In this document: positions 21,587 to 31,518 of the stretch, one piece after another
How the letters are laid out: every line of letters begins with the position of its first letter
Position numbering within the stretch: the first letter of the stretch is position 1
Assembly (NCBI GenBank): GCA_002049455.2
Contig: KV919238.1
Span: 1 to 42,301 of the forward strand
Source of the DNA: Porphyra umbilicalis
Taxonomy: Eukaryota > Rhodophyta > Bangiophyceae > Bangiales > Bangiaceae
Length of the DNA: 42,301 nucleotides
Direction: 5' to 3'
Program-made: the position numbers and the translations under genes
The notes under the pieces: model-generated
Databases searched by the model: none
The model's input: the letters and a program-made list of their open reading frames with translations, nothing else
Told to the model about the DNA's origin: nothing

Positions 21587-21849
21587 TTGCTCGGCCACGT
21601 GGGAGGCGCAAGCGCGCACCGTCCACCCCCCTGCCCCACCGCCGGTGGCACGCCCTCGGCGCGTCGCCGCCGCCGCCCCAGCGCCGCCGTCGTGCCGCCT
21701 GCCGTGCCGCCGCGGGCGGTGGGGCGGCCTCCCCCGCGGCGCTCCGCCGCGGTTTCTTCTTTTTTTTTTTTTTGGGTGTTTGCTTCCCCCCCCCCGCGCG
21801 CGCCCCCCCCCCCCCTCCCCGCCCCCGTCGGTCGCCTTGGCGTAGCGGC
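21322..21849. other. Intergenic; homopolymer-rich
   Basis: The spacer between the acetyltransferase and the methyltransferase. It has G-rich runs (about 21327-21365), a C run of about 25-27 bases near 21560-21585, a T14 run near 21761-21774, and further C runs to 21820. No gene is supported. The two genes are co-oriented about 530 bp apart. Confidence 0.5.
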
Positions 21850-21876
21850 ATGCGCCGCCGCCGCCCCCCCCCGCCC

Positions 21877-21910
<34 letters not shown>

Positions 21911-23222
21911 TGCTGGGCGCCACCCTCCGGCGGGTGTGGGCGTCGCCGCACCGGCCCGTGTACCGGCTGCCGCTCGACGGGGCGGCGGCGGCGGCGGCCA
22001 TTGGGGTGCCGACGCCGGGCGCGGCGACCGGGGGTGCGGCGAGCGCCCGCGGCGGCGGCGTGACGCGCGCGGCCGACGGCGGCACCGACGGCGGCGACGA
22101 CGGCGTCGACGACGGCGGCACCGCGGGGAGCGGCGGGCGGCCGGGCGGCGGCACCACGGGCGGCCGCCACGGCGGGTGGGTCACCCCCCCCCCCCCCCCT
22201 CCCCCGCGCTCGCGTCCTTCCTCACCGCCCGGGACCCGTGGTCCGCGCTGCCGCCGGCGGCCACGCCCGGCGTCGGCGCCCGGTCGGCGGCGAGCCCTCT
22301 GCGTGCCGGCGCCGGCACCGACGCCGCTGGCCCCCCCGCCCGCGGCGCCGTGGCGCGGTCGCGCCTCGCCGCCCTCGTGCGGACGGTCGCGCCGGCGGTG
22401 GCGGCGGCGCCCGCCGGCACGCTGCTCGACGTGTGTGGGGGGGTGGGCCACCTCGGCGTGGCGGCTGCCGCGCTGTGGCCCCGCCGCCCGGTTGTCATTG
22501 TCGACGCGTCGCCGTCGGCGGGCGGCGCCGCTGCCGCCGCTGCCGCCGCGGCGGTGGCGGCCGAGGCGGCGGCGGCAGTGACGGCGGCGGCGGCGGCGGC
22601 TTTATCGTCTCGGACGCGACGCGACGCGCCGCCGGCGGTGCCGGCGGTGTCCGTGGCGCACACGCCCATGGGCGCCTACACCCCCCCCTTTGCCGTCGCC
22701 CTCGGGTTGGGGGTGTGTGGGCGCGCCGCCGACGAGGCGGCGGCGGCGGCCGCCGCGTCCGCCGCCGCCCTTGTAGCCCTCGCCCCGTGCTGCGCGCCGC
22801 CGTCGGGGGTGCCCCGCTCCGCCGCCCTGCGGCGCCTGCTCGGCGCCGCCGACGGCGGCGGGTGCGGGGGTGGTGGGGGCTGGGCGGCCGTCACCGCCGC
22901 CGCAGCGTCGGTAGGCGCCGCGCCGGGCGTCGCGTCGCCGCTCGGGCGGCCGGCCAAGGCGGCCGTTGAGTGGGACCGCGCCTTGTGGTTGGGCGAGCGC
23001 GGGTACGGGGTCGCGCTGGTCAAGCTGGGGGCGGCCGCGGCGGTGGCGGGGGGGGGGGGGGGGGGGGGGGGAAGGGGGGGGCAGGCGCCTGCGGCGCGTG
23101 TGATGACTTGCTGGTGGCGTGGGCGGGGGGGGGGACGGGCGCCGGTGGCTGGGGGGGTCGACGACCGCACGGGGGGGGCGCTGGGGGCGGCGGTCGCGGC
23201 GACGGCGGCGGTGCCACGCTGA
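21850..23222 (+). CDS. GSTCD-like class I SAM-dependent methyltransferase, one homopolymer frame break
   Basis: Starts at ATG 21850 with a poly-Pro segment, then TLRRVWASPHRPVYRLPLDG, which resembles the region before the fold in GSTCD-type methyltransferases. At a 16-base C tract (22184-22199) the conserved frame moves to the one ending at 23222; one additional C joins the two. The catalytic fold then follows: TLLDVCGGVGHLGVAAA (SAM-binding motif I), PVVIVDASPSAGG (motif II acidic strand), FAVALGLGVCGRAADEAA corresponding to the family's LHaCGxATD, ALVALAPCCAP corresponding to its PCCxG motif, and RALWLGERGYGVALVKLG. The interior is inflated with Ala and Gly. The substrate is not evident. 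The final 60 residues beyond the G-rich run at about 23049-23079 are low complexity, and the true C-terminus may lie in another frame. Confidence 0.7.
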
Positions 23223-24032
23223 TGGTGCCGGCGGGGGGGGGGGGGGCGCGATGTGGGGCGGCGCGGAGCATTCTTGTGGCTGCGTACGCACGCAAACGTA
23301 CGTACGTGCGTCTGTCTGGAGCGGTTGCCGGGGAGGGACGGAAAACGGCGCTTGTGGCGCCAGCGTCGGGTGCACAGCCGCGCGCACCGTACCGGTTGTC
23401 TGCTGGCGTCGGCTGGGAAGAGTGGCCCCGGCTTTGCCTCTTTGCGGCTGGCTCAGGTCGTGCCGAAGCGGCGCGCCGTCTCGTCGACCAGGGTCGGTGG
23501 CGCCCTGCACGACCACTCAAGAGTGGCCAGTTGAAAGCGGTGGGTACCCCCTAAGACAACAGGGTGGCACGTCGCGTGGAAGAGAACCACGCGGGTGCGG
23601 CCAGAGCACTCCCCAGCGGGTGTCGTTCTACCCCGCCGACGACCCCGACGCAAAACGGGAACCCGGCCGAAGGCGACACGGCGGCCGCCCCGTCCGTGCC
23701 TCCCTCGGCCCCCGTGGCGGTGGCCACCTCGGCCAGCAACGTGACCATCGCCGCCCAGCCACCAAACTCCTTCATGCACTTTTGAGTCTCGGCAGGTCCA
23801 CGGCTCGCGTGCACGTGGCGATGCGGAGTCTGCCGCGGCCTCGAGCAAGAAATGCGGTGTCTTGCGCCACCTCGTGCACGAGAGCCGCAGAGGACACACA
23901 GTGACACGTGCGAGAGCCACGTCCGAGCAGGCCAACTACCCTCTTCTGCGCCTCGTGATGCAACAACTACTGCAGGTTGCCAAGCTCTCGGGGCACGCGT
24001 GCATTTCAACTGCCATCAATGATTCACGCGAC
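23223..24032. other. No gene supported
   Basis: Begins very GC-rich, with G runs and a short ACGTAC-type simple stretch near 23285-23310, and falls to moderate GC by 23800. Several overlapping frames are open on both strands, none with a recognisable motif. A small plus-strand frame ending at 23785 (TTPTQNGNPAEGD...PPNSFMHF) has normal-looking composition but no clear ATG start. Confidence 0.35.
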
Positions 24033-24245
24033 TGCACTCCTCGCGAGGAGTGCATGCACTCGAGCTCGACGACGGAGGTGAAGAGACTTCCACATCATGT
24101 GGATCGTCAGAACTATGGTCATCCTGAACGGGAGGAAATCCCGTTCAGGCCCTTGTTACGGCACAGCGCCTGAACAAGGGAACTCCTGTTACAAACGTTG
24201 TTCAGGTGCACGGACCTGATCTCGAGGTCAGACATTACCAGATCG
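24033..24245. repeat. Left hairpin-rich terminal repeat of the CACTA/Plavaka-like element
   Basis: Contains a perfect 22-bp palindrome (24033-24054, core CTCCTCGCGAGGAG), a short palindrome CCACATCATGTGG (about 24091-24103), the block GTCAGAACTATGGTCATCC, and a hairpin whose arms are CCTGAACGGGA and TCCCGTTCAGG (24123-24149), followed by CCCTTGTTACGGCACAG. A related set lies inverted at 34030-34235. The shared landmarks in the same outside-to-inside order are palindrome, GTCAGAAC, then TGAACGGGAG. Confidence 0.7.
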
Positions 24246-25560
24246 CGAGACACACCTTTAATACTCCTGTTAACCAGGGTCGATTATTATTGCGCTAATC
24301 TCTAGATGATGACAGGTTACTGGCGGCCCATGCACACTGCTCGTTGATGCTGCTCTGCTTTATTTCTGGAGGGACTACGGATGGGACTACGGCCATGAGG
24401 ACAACCAAACGGTGCACCCATCATAGCTGACCATGTACCAACGGCGGCAGCAACACAAGTGGGGGAGCCAGTCGGCAGGTAGTACCGAGAACAAGGCACA
24501 AAGACCGCGACAGATGCCGTACCACCCAAACCCACCTCAAAAGAGAGCTCGAGATATCGAGAGAGGGGAAGACTAAGAAACAAGAGCAACGATACGACGG
24601 GACACAACAGGGGACGTACGAGATAGGGGGCAGGAAGCGGGGACGGACGTAGGGAGGAGGGGGGAAAGAGAAATCCAATCAGGAAGTGGGAGAAAGATAT
24701 ACACGATACGCAGGGGAAAAACTTGCATGGACGGTAGCACATGTAGGCACGAGTCAGATGCGAGCTACCACAGATGGCAGTGAACGAGGGCTCCCTGTAC
24801 GGTAGTGCAACATCCGGTGCAATGACCTCGATGGAAGACACGCAAAGACAGACAAACGAACGATAGACAGGAGAGGATCCAACCACAAACAGCGCACAAC
24901 ATACCTGTTGGAAGACTGGCTCAAAGACCCAGCATGGTAGGGGGTCGCCCAGTTGGGGAGGGGGACGTTGGTGCACGACAGCAAGAGCCGGGAGAGATCG
25001 ACACGGGCGCTCCGATCTCGGATGACGACTGCAGTGGTCTTGCTCGCCGGCGGCGCGGTGGTGGAGGGTCAGGTCATCGGAGGCTTTAGCCTGTCACTCT
25101 TGAGTTGTCTCCAATCGACCAGATAAGTCCGTTTTTTCCATGGAGACGTCCGACCTACCACGACGGCTACGTCGTCTCTGTTCGTCATTTTTGCCATCGA
25201 CGCTCAATCGATCCCTATCGAGCGCCCATCGACGATCGAAAACCGTTCTCGGAGAGTGTCGACGCGCATCGAAATCGCTCATCGAAGCATCTCCGAAGGG
25301 ATGACGAACCCTCAGTCTCGTCACCCGTGCATTTGAATATCATCGAGTTTCTCGATGGTACGAAGTCGCGAGATGGCTGTGTACAACGGTTTGATCCATC
25401 GAAACGGCCAATCAAAACATAGAAGTACAGTTCGTCCGGATCACACAGGTCAGCCCTCATCGCAAGCAGTGAAAAATGTGCCCGCTTCCAACGTTGGCGT
25501 ATGGCACGCTCTTGCTACTGTGCCGGCGGCCGCGCCTGCGAGAGCACAACAACTCTCTGT
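24246..25560. other. Subterminal non-coding region with an ATCGA-rich cluster
   Basis: 24300-25000 is pyrimidine-rich on the minus strand. A 219-residue minus ORF there (24317-24976) is hydrophobic and low complexity and is not accepted as a gene. At about 25115-25365 the motif ATCGA or its complement TCGAT recurs many times in roughly 250 bp (for example CCATCGACG, AATCGATCC, TATCGAGC, CATCGAAG). These may be binding sites for an element-encoded protein. No repeat unit is discernible. Confidence 0.45.
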
Positions 25561-27025
25561 TTATGATGACATGTCGCTGTCACCCCAAGAGAGAAACGGG
25601 TTGAGAAAAAAACGCATTGCCCGGTGCTCTACGTCAGGGCGACACAGGGCAGGCGGATCCGCGTCAAGCCCGCGGCGCACCAGCAACTCGCCAAAGTCTG
25701 GCACCACGTGAGCGAGACGGAGGATGTTGGATGTCTTGATCTTTACGACAGACACGGCCGCGGCGCCGTCGCGGACGCGCCACTGTAGGCGTTGGCAGCC
25801 CTTGGCAGTCAACGGGCAGCCAGGGCTCGGGGCGGCCGGCATCCACTCACGGATGAGCGCATGGTCTCCTTCCCTGAGCCGCACGAGGGCTCGCAGCTCT
25901 CCTACCATCGGCTTCGTCTCGCCTTCGACATTGTAGTGTACGGCGTCGTACCACGCAAAGCCGTGAAAGTTGGGCGACGAGCGCAGCAGCTGTGGCAGCC
26001 GCGCACCGCAGTCAAACCGAGCGTCGATGTAGACCCGAGAGAGCACCGGCACGGTCGCCTTGTTGCGAATGCCCAGAATCTCACTGACGCGAGATAATCC
26101 GGGACGAGTTGCCAGCGTTGAAACCAGCTCTCGCGTCAGGCCCGATACAACCTTGGCGGCGGCTGACGATGACTGGAGTACTGGAGCTGGGACGGCAGAG
26201 GCATTGGTCGGCTCCAAGAGCGCCACATCGGCCGAAGGGAGCGGATAAGTCAGTGGCCGCGGGGCAGGAGCCGTCGCACCACCGCCAGCCGCCCGGTTGT
26301 GCGCTTCCAACACGCCGCGGGTGCCCTGCGCGTGCCGTACCATCTGTCCTGTGAACAAATCAAGCGCCCCATTGGTACGTCGGTAGTACTTCTTGTCGTC
26401 CTTGTGGCCTGCTTCGTTGCTCGACGTGTTGCAGTTGCGCAGGTTGCCATGCCACTTGATAGCGTCGAGCACGTGGCAAAGCAGTTTGTGCATCTTGGTG
26501 GAGAAGATTGGCCCCAACAGCGGGGTGACAAAGTCGTTGACGAAAGCTGTGGCCTGGTCTTGGATTGACCTTGCCTCCTCGAGCGTCATGGGTGCCACCA
26601 AGCGGTCTCTGGTGTACCCCGCGATGCGCGCGTACAAGGAAGCATACTCCGCAAAGAGCTCAGTAACTGCGTTCTGCAGCGGCTTGTCCTTGAAGGCCAG
26701 ATTTTAGGCTTTCCAGTCATACTGGTAGTCCTTGGCAATCCCCGCCCCGTCGACATCGCCCTCGACGCCGCTCAACTTGGCATCGTTCGTCCAGGCGGCA
26801 GCGTCGGCGGCAGCCGCATCTCCCGCAGTGTCTGCGTGAGCCGCCTCGGGTGCAACGCGGACGGAGCCGCCGACACCCATCTCGCAGCTGCGGTGAGTCT
26901 CAGAGTCCGGGTGGAGACGCTTGCAGCCAAAGAGGCCATGTACCAGAATGGCCAAAATGGCCACGCCGAAGCGTTGTTGAGCACCTGTAAAGGTGGCTTG
27001 CAAATCACTTGCAGCGACGATGTAT

Positions 27026-27204
27026 CTGTCAGGTATCATGCAGAAGACATACGGTAAGAGCTCAAGCACGAGACGACAATTGCAATGAGGCAGGGACCCA
27101 GAGAGGTCATGCGATCAGTCTTTGAGCACTGGTGCGCGGCAGGTGGCCCACGGCACGCCCGTCTATCTCTGAACAGATAAGGTGAAGAATGAGCAACCAC
27201 GTAC
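27026..27204 (-). other. Possible intron 3 of the Plavaka-like transposase (179 bp)
   Basis: The donor is CTGG/GTACGT and the acceptor CTGACAG/ATACATC, preserving frame (SLAPG then YIVAASDLQATFTG). Its length matches the other two introns. An open frame with LELLPYVFCMIPD lies within it and looks coding-like, so the junction may be wrong or the region may carry a frameshift. Confidence 0.45.
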
Positions 27205-27377
27205 CCAGGCGCGAGAGAGAGAGCCTTGCAGCGGCGTCCGAGAAAGTACAACCGCCGGTTGGCAGCACGGATGATGGCTGCGAGGCTGCCATAAAGGAAC
27301 GATCCCCCTTTGCACATGTACGGATAGATGAGCGTCAGGCGGTGGACGAGCATCTGAGTGACTCCAAGGTCCAATAT

Positions 27378-27552
27378 CTGCACCGCTCACAATGATAAGA
27401 AGCACAAACAGGGCACACAGAGCAGCACAAGAGAGTGTCAACACCATCATTTCTCGACGTGCGCAGTAGACAGTAGCAACGGTCGCCACCCCATTCAAAA
27501 TGGACAATGGCTTGCTGACGCGCGTGCTGAGACAAGAGCCACTCAAACGCAC
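27378..27552 (-). other. Intron 2 of the Plavaka-like transposase (175 bp)
   Basis: The donor is CTCCAT/GTGCGT and the acceptor GTGCAG/ATATTG on the minus strand, phase 0. Removing it joins GFDVLH to ILDLGVTQ, giving the conserved FDxLHxxDLG motif. Confidence 0.85.
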
Positions 27553-28136
27553 ATGGAGCACGTCAAATCCGACCATCTTGTACAGAAGGTGCGGCGTCGT
27601 GCCCAGGCCAGCCATAGCAGCGAGCGCGGGGACAGCGCTATTGAGGCTGTCATACCGCTCAAGCTTCAAACGGCGCTGCCGCTCCCGTCTCGCGTGGTAG
27701 TGGCTAGCGGCCTCGAGGTGTCGCTCCAGCGTCGGTACGACTTCGCGCTCGGCCGCGTTGAGCGCGACAGGGAGCACGGAGTCCTCAGCAGAGACACGAC
27801 AGGATGAGCACGGCTTACCACTCGTACCAGCGCGGAGACACAGGATCGCTCGCTCTTCGGGTTGATCGCAGACGTACAGCAGGACGCGCAAAAACATGCG
27901 GACAATGCCCTTCACGCCAGTGTCAACCTCCACACCCTGGAAGCTGGCTTCAATTGCAGTCCGAAAAGCCAAGTAAAGGACTTGCTGCAACACCCCGCAC
28001 CTTCGCATCTTCCCACGTTCCGCAGAGCTCGCCTCTTTCAGAGTCCGGACAATAGGAATATAAGCAACTGTGTGCCATTCCACATCTCCCGAGACAACGT
28101 TGATTAGCCGAATACGTAGCGGATAAAGCTTGTGCG

Positions 28137-28314
28137 CTGCCAGTCAGAACGAGCAAAAATCAGTCAGCAGGTGAGATCAGCCAAAGAAAACGAAAACGAA
28201 GAAGTTCCCACAAAGCGTGAGTTCGTGCATTCCGCACCCTCACTTCCAATGCCACGCTCTGGCGCTCCAAGCATGGGAACAGACGCACCCACAATCACGA
28301 CACTCGGGACGTAC
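28137..28314 (-). other. Intron 1 of the Plavaka-like transposase (178 bp)
   Basis: The donor is GGTG/GTACGT and the acceptor TGGCAG/CGCAC on the minus strand. Splicing is phase 1 and joins SSRLSWSG to HKLYPLRIRLINVV in frame through an Ala codon. The join reconstructs a segment expected in the family. Confidence 0.8.
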
Positions 28315-29428
28315 CACCGGACCAAGACAAGCGGCTACTGTCAGAGAACACGTGGATCCCAAGCACACAGTTTCTTCCCGCTCGCCCGCACACGTCGGCC
28401 TCGCAGGTGCGAAAGGCATCGCCATCGAACGGGGACTCACGCCTATCCGTCGCAGGCGCGGGCCCACCGTTACCACTCCAAAGCTGCACCACGCGCTGAC
28501 CGTCCAACAGGGCGAGCACAACGTCAAGCATAGGCCGAAAGTACGCACAGTAACGCTCCCCGTTTTCATCCAAAGTGACTTTCTTCCACCCCGCAGCGAG
28601 CGCGGCTGCACTGAGGTCGTCCGCCACAGCCCGCTTGAAAGCCGCGGAGTCCTTGAACTTGTCGCACAGTCGTGGCGGCGCCGATCCATCTGGCAGGGGA
28701 GGGTCGAGGTCGCAAATGACCTTGTACAGCTCCTCTTGCTGGGCTAGAGACAGCCCCCCGTGCCCAGCCTGCAACACAAAACGCTCGAGCCGCCGAAGCC
28801 TAGGTGTGTCGAATAGGCCCGCCCGGGATGCCTTGCGCACGCGCACCAGTGGCTCGGCACGCTCCGTGTCGTGCTTGTCCTCGTAGATTGCGCGAGCGTG
28901 CGCCGAAACAGACGTGTACTTGAACTCAGGCGCAGGAGGGCGGGTTGCTGATGCAGTCCCGGACGCGGAGGTCTTGCGGTTGCGGTGCACGGGCGCTGGG
29001 GCAGGCACGCGGCTGGCTGCCACCGAGGCGGTGATACCTGCCTCAAGGGAGGCGAATAGAGCCGAGCTGACACACCCAAGCTTCCCCAGCTCCCCGTCTG
29101 TGCGCTTCCCTGCGATGCCGACCGGGTGAGGTGGCGCTGCCGCGGCACGCAGTTGAGCACAAGCACTCTCAGTGGAGACGGTAGGTGGCGGCGTGGGTGA
29201 GCCGCCCGTTGAAGCACCTCCCCTGTCGGCAGTCTCATTGCTCCGCCTTCGGCAGGCGGCGGTGCGAGAAGGGATGGCCGGCAGCTTGAGCTGCCTGCGC
29301 AGTGTAGAGGTAGTGATAACGGTGCCGTTCAAGGCCAAGCGATGACGACGTAGCCCCGAGTAGTCGGTGGCCTCCCAGCTGCAGAGCAAACAAGACAGCT
29401 CGGACGCCGAGGGTGACACGTCCGACAT

Positions 29429-30180
29429 GGAGATGTCTCACGGGCCGAGAATAAGCGCCGCCTTGAGGAAGACAACAGGCGGCGCCACGGGCACCTCGCC
29501 GGTCTGGCTTCCCAAGGCGTCAGCAGCAGCAACGTGGCCAACTCGGGGGGAGCGACGGTCTCAATGACCTCCTTCATATAAGTAGTCGAGAGCTAATAAA
29601 TGTTCATTGGGAGCAAATCAAGTGGCCACACGTCCAGTTGCATGCAAAAAATCGTCATAGAAGCACCTCTCAGCAGCCCCTCCGTACCTCTTTACGCTCT
29701 GGGACCGCCTTCGAAGCGTCGTGGTCTGCTCCAGCCGCGGGTAGCCTGCGTTTGCACGTTGAACATGAGGCGTGGACAACGTGTCAGGTCGGCCACAGTT
29801 GCTCTCTCCGTCTCGAATGTGGCATGAGTCAGCGGCGGCGTCAGGCTCCCTGTAATGCCAGAAAAGCGGTGCCGCGCAAGACACGTGCCCACCGGAGAGT
29901 CGGAGAGGAGTGGCAGGGCAGAGAGGCGGGGGGGGCCTTTCAGAGCACGACAGTGGGCCGCGGGTGGCAGCTTGCAGTCGCCTCCCCGGTGGAACCCTCC
30001 GAGGGCTCCGACACAGGTTCGAGTGCGCCAACGGAGTGACGCGCATCGCGGGTGAGAACAAATGGAGAATGAAAGTGGTGTTGGGATCCGTGACCACAAA
30101 TGAAGTATAGGCACGAATGTCTCAATTGGTTCAACAGGTGGTCATTTCTGATGCTTGAGCACATCTGTAAGAAGATTTAC
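29429..30180. other. Transposase 5' region; no gene seen
   Basis: Lies upstream of the minus-strand transposase start. A TTATATG string at about 29577 on the minus strand, about 150 bp upstream of the ATG, could be a TATA element. Overlapping ORFs on both strands (29618-30114) show no motif. Confidence 0.35.
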
Positions 30181-30182
30181 TA

Positions 30183-30581
30183 TTGCTGATCCCCGAATTT
30201 TGTCCTGGGGGACAGAGACAGAGACTGACTCTGAATAAGAGCACTCTATTGGTTCAAAACGACAGTAAGAAAGCATCGAAGCCAATAGAAAGCCCGTATT
30301 CTGTGCCAGGACCTTGCATCGAGCAGAACTCACTGTTTGTTGCCGCTTGATCCGCTTTTCTTGGCACGGAGCAAGCTGCCCACGCGAGATCTTGAGATTT
30401 TCTACTGTCTCCTCGCCAGAAGTGCGGAAAAGAAGAGGAGCGGATGTTGATTTCCAGGCTGCATGGGCACATGTAAGCAATCAGGAGCACCAAGTCAGTC
30501 CCAGGGGCGCATCTGATTGGTAGAGAGAGTCGGTCCGCAAGTCAGTCTCTGTCCACCAGGACAAAATTCGGGGATCAGCAA
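30183..30581. mobile_element. Non-autonomous TA-inserting MITE, 399 bp
   Basis: TIRs of about 40 bp. The left starts TTGCTGATCCCCGAATTTTG at 30183, and the reverse complement of the right end at 30581 starts identically. The match continues through TCCTGG, a mismatch, then GGACAGAGAC, with a 4-bp insertion on the left. TA flanks both sides (30181-30182 and 30582-30583), as for Tc1/mariner-type insertion. No transposase is encoded. It lies between the two genes of the larger element, so it is a nested insertion. Confidence 0.9.
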
Positions 30582-30583
30582 TA

Positions 30584-31518
30584 CTGGAAATCCCAACGAC
30601 ACGGGCTTAACGAAACTCGCCTCGTTCCCACAGACAGCGCAGCCACCGACAGCCGTGTGCCCCTAGCTCATGCCAGCTTGACCTTGTCCTCAATTCTAAG
30701 GGATGCAGAGTCGGTTCGTGTCGGGCCATCATGACTCGTGACGCGGCATGGTGCCACCTGCTCGCCGACTCTGAACGGCACAAGGACACGGCTTCGCCGA
30801 CGGTGCGTGGCCGGCTTTTCTTTTGCCGCTGCTCGTGTGCACCTGAGCTCTTTTACACGCCCTTCTGTTCTTGCCACTCTTTTGCCGCGCTCCCGCGCGC
30901 GCCCATTCGTTGGATATGGATTGTGACACACAACGTGACCGCCAAGAATCGTCTCGGCCGCATGCGGATTCGGGGGGCGAGTGGCCACAAGAGACAGAGA
31001 GAGCACAGAGAAGAGATTGTAACGGGGGTAATGGCAGCATCATGCGTGTCAGGCGAGTGCCGAGCATCAGGCGCACCACAGCGTCGGTCGGGCCCTGATT
31101 TCTGGTTTGGTGGCAGGACATACTCACACACCACCGTCTGGACACCCGTATGGGCTTGGCTTTCATTTTTGGTACTGTTGCCCTGATTGCCATGCCACAC
31201 GTCCAGGTTATAGTGCGGCGATGATCGAGCCAAAGAAACGACTCGTGGTCCCCGGAAGTTCGGATTGGGCGCGCGGGGCTTGCAACGACTGCAGTGGGTG
31301 AGATTGGCGAGCCTCATGGTACTAGTGGGAGGGTACAAGAGCACGGGGGTGGGAAGGACGGCGGGCAATCGTTTGTGTGCCATCCGCCAGGACGACCTGG
31401 CCTGTGTACTCACTCGTTCGTTCTGACGCAGCCAATCGTGCCTCGGAAGTTGGTGCCCCATCCCTCGTGCTTCGTTCTAGTACCCTGCTCTGTGCGTCAT
31501 CCCCTCTACTACGACAAC
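30584..31518. other. 5' region of the coiled-coil gene; no separate gene seen
   Basis: Overlapping frames on both strands (30668-31461) lack motifs. The frame of the downstream gene is open from 31294, but the residues before ATG 31519 look like translated UTR. Confidence 0.4.

Larger units (their letters stand above)
25561..29428 (-). pseudogene. CACTA/Plavaka-like transposase, spliced, with one internal stop
   Basis: Starts at ATG 29428. Exon 1 (to 28315) has an N-terminal C-x2-C-x12-H element (CLLCSWEATDYSGLRRH), a variable region, then FRPMLDVVLALLDGQ, SPFDGDAFRTCEADV and VLGIHVFSDSSRLSWSG. Exon 2 (28136-27553) continues HKLYPLRIRLINVVSGD, EWHTVAYIPIVRTLKE, DQPEERAILCLRAG, KPCSSCRVS and LLYKMVGFDVLH. 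Exon 3 (27377-27205) begins ILDLGVTQMLVHRL, restoring the family signature FDxLHxxDLG. Exon 4, probably from 27025, runs to an in-frame TAA at 26704-26706. The same frame continues past it to 25561 with LAFKDKPLQNAVTELF, FSTKMHKLLCHVLDAIKWHG and NCNTSSNEAGHKDDKKYY, which is typical of the C-terminal core. The stop probably makes it defective. The family is recognised from these motifs; the choice of Plavaka-like within CACTA is less certain. Confidence 0.78.

Noticed and set aside
20749..22170. 473-residue minus-strand Arg/Pro/Ala ORF
   Set aside because: Compositional shadow of the GNAT and methyltransferase genes.
24317..24976. Hydrophobic 219-residue minus-strand ORF that could be a membrane protein
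   Set aside because: Arises from a pyrimidine-rich strand; no defined membrane segments or homology.
27036..27069. LELLPYVFCMIPD as an authentic start of exon 4
   Set aside because: No in-phase acceptor precedes it without crossing a stop; the downstream acceptor gives an intron matching the others. Left as an open alternative.
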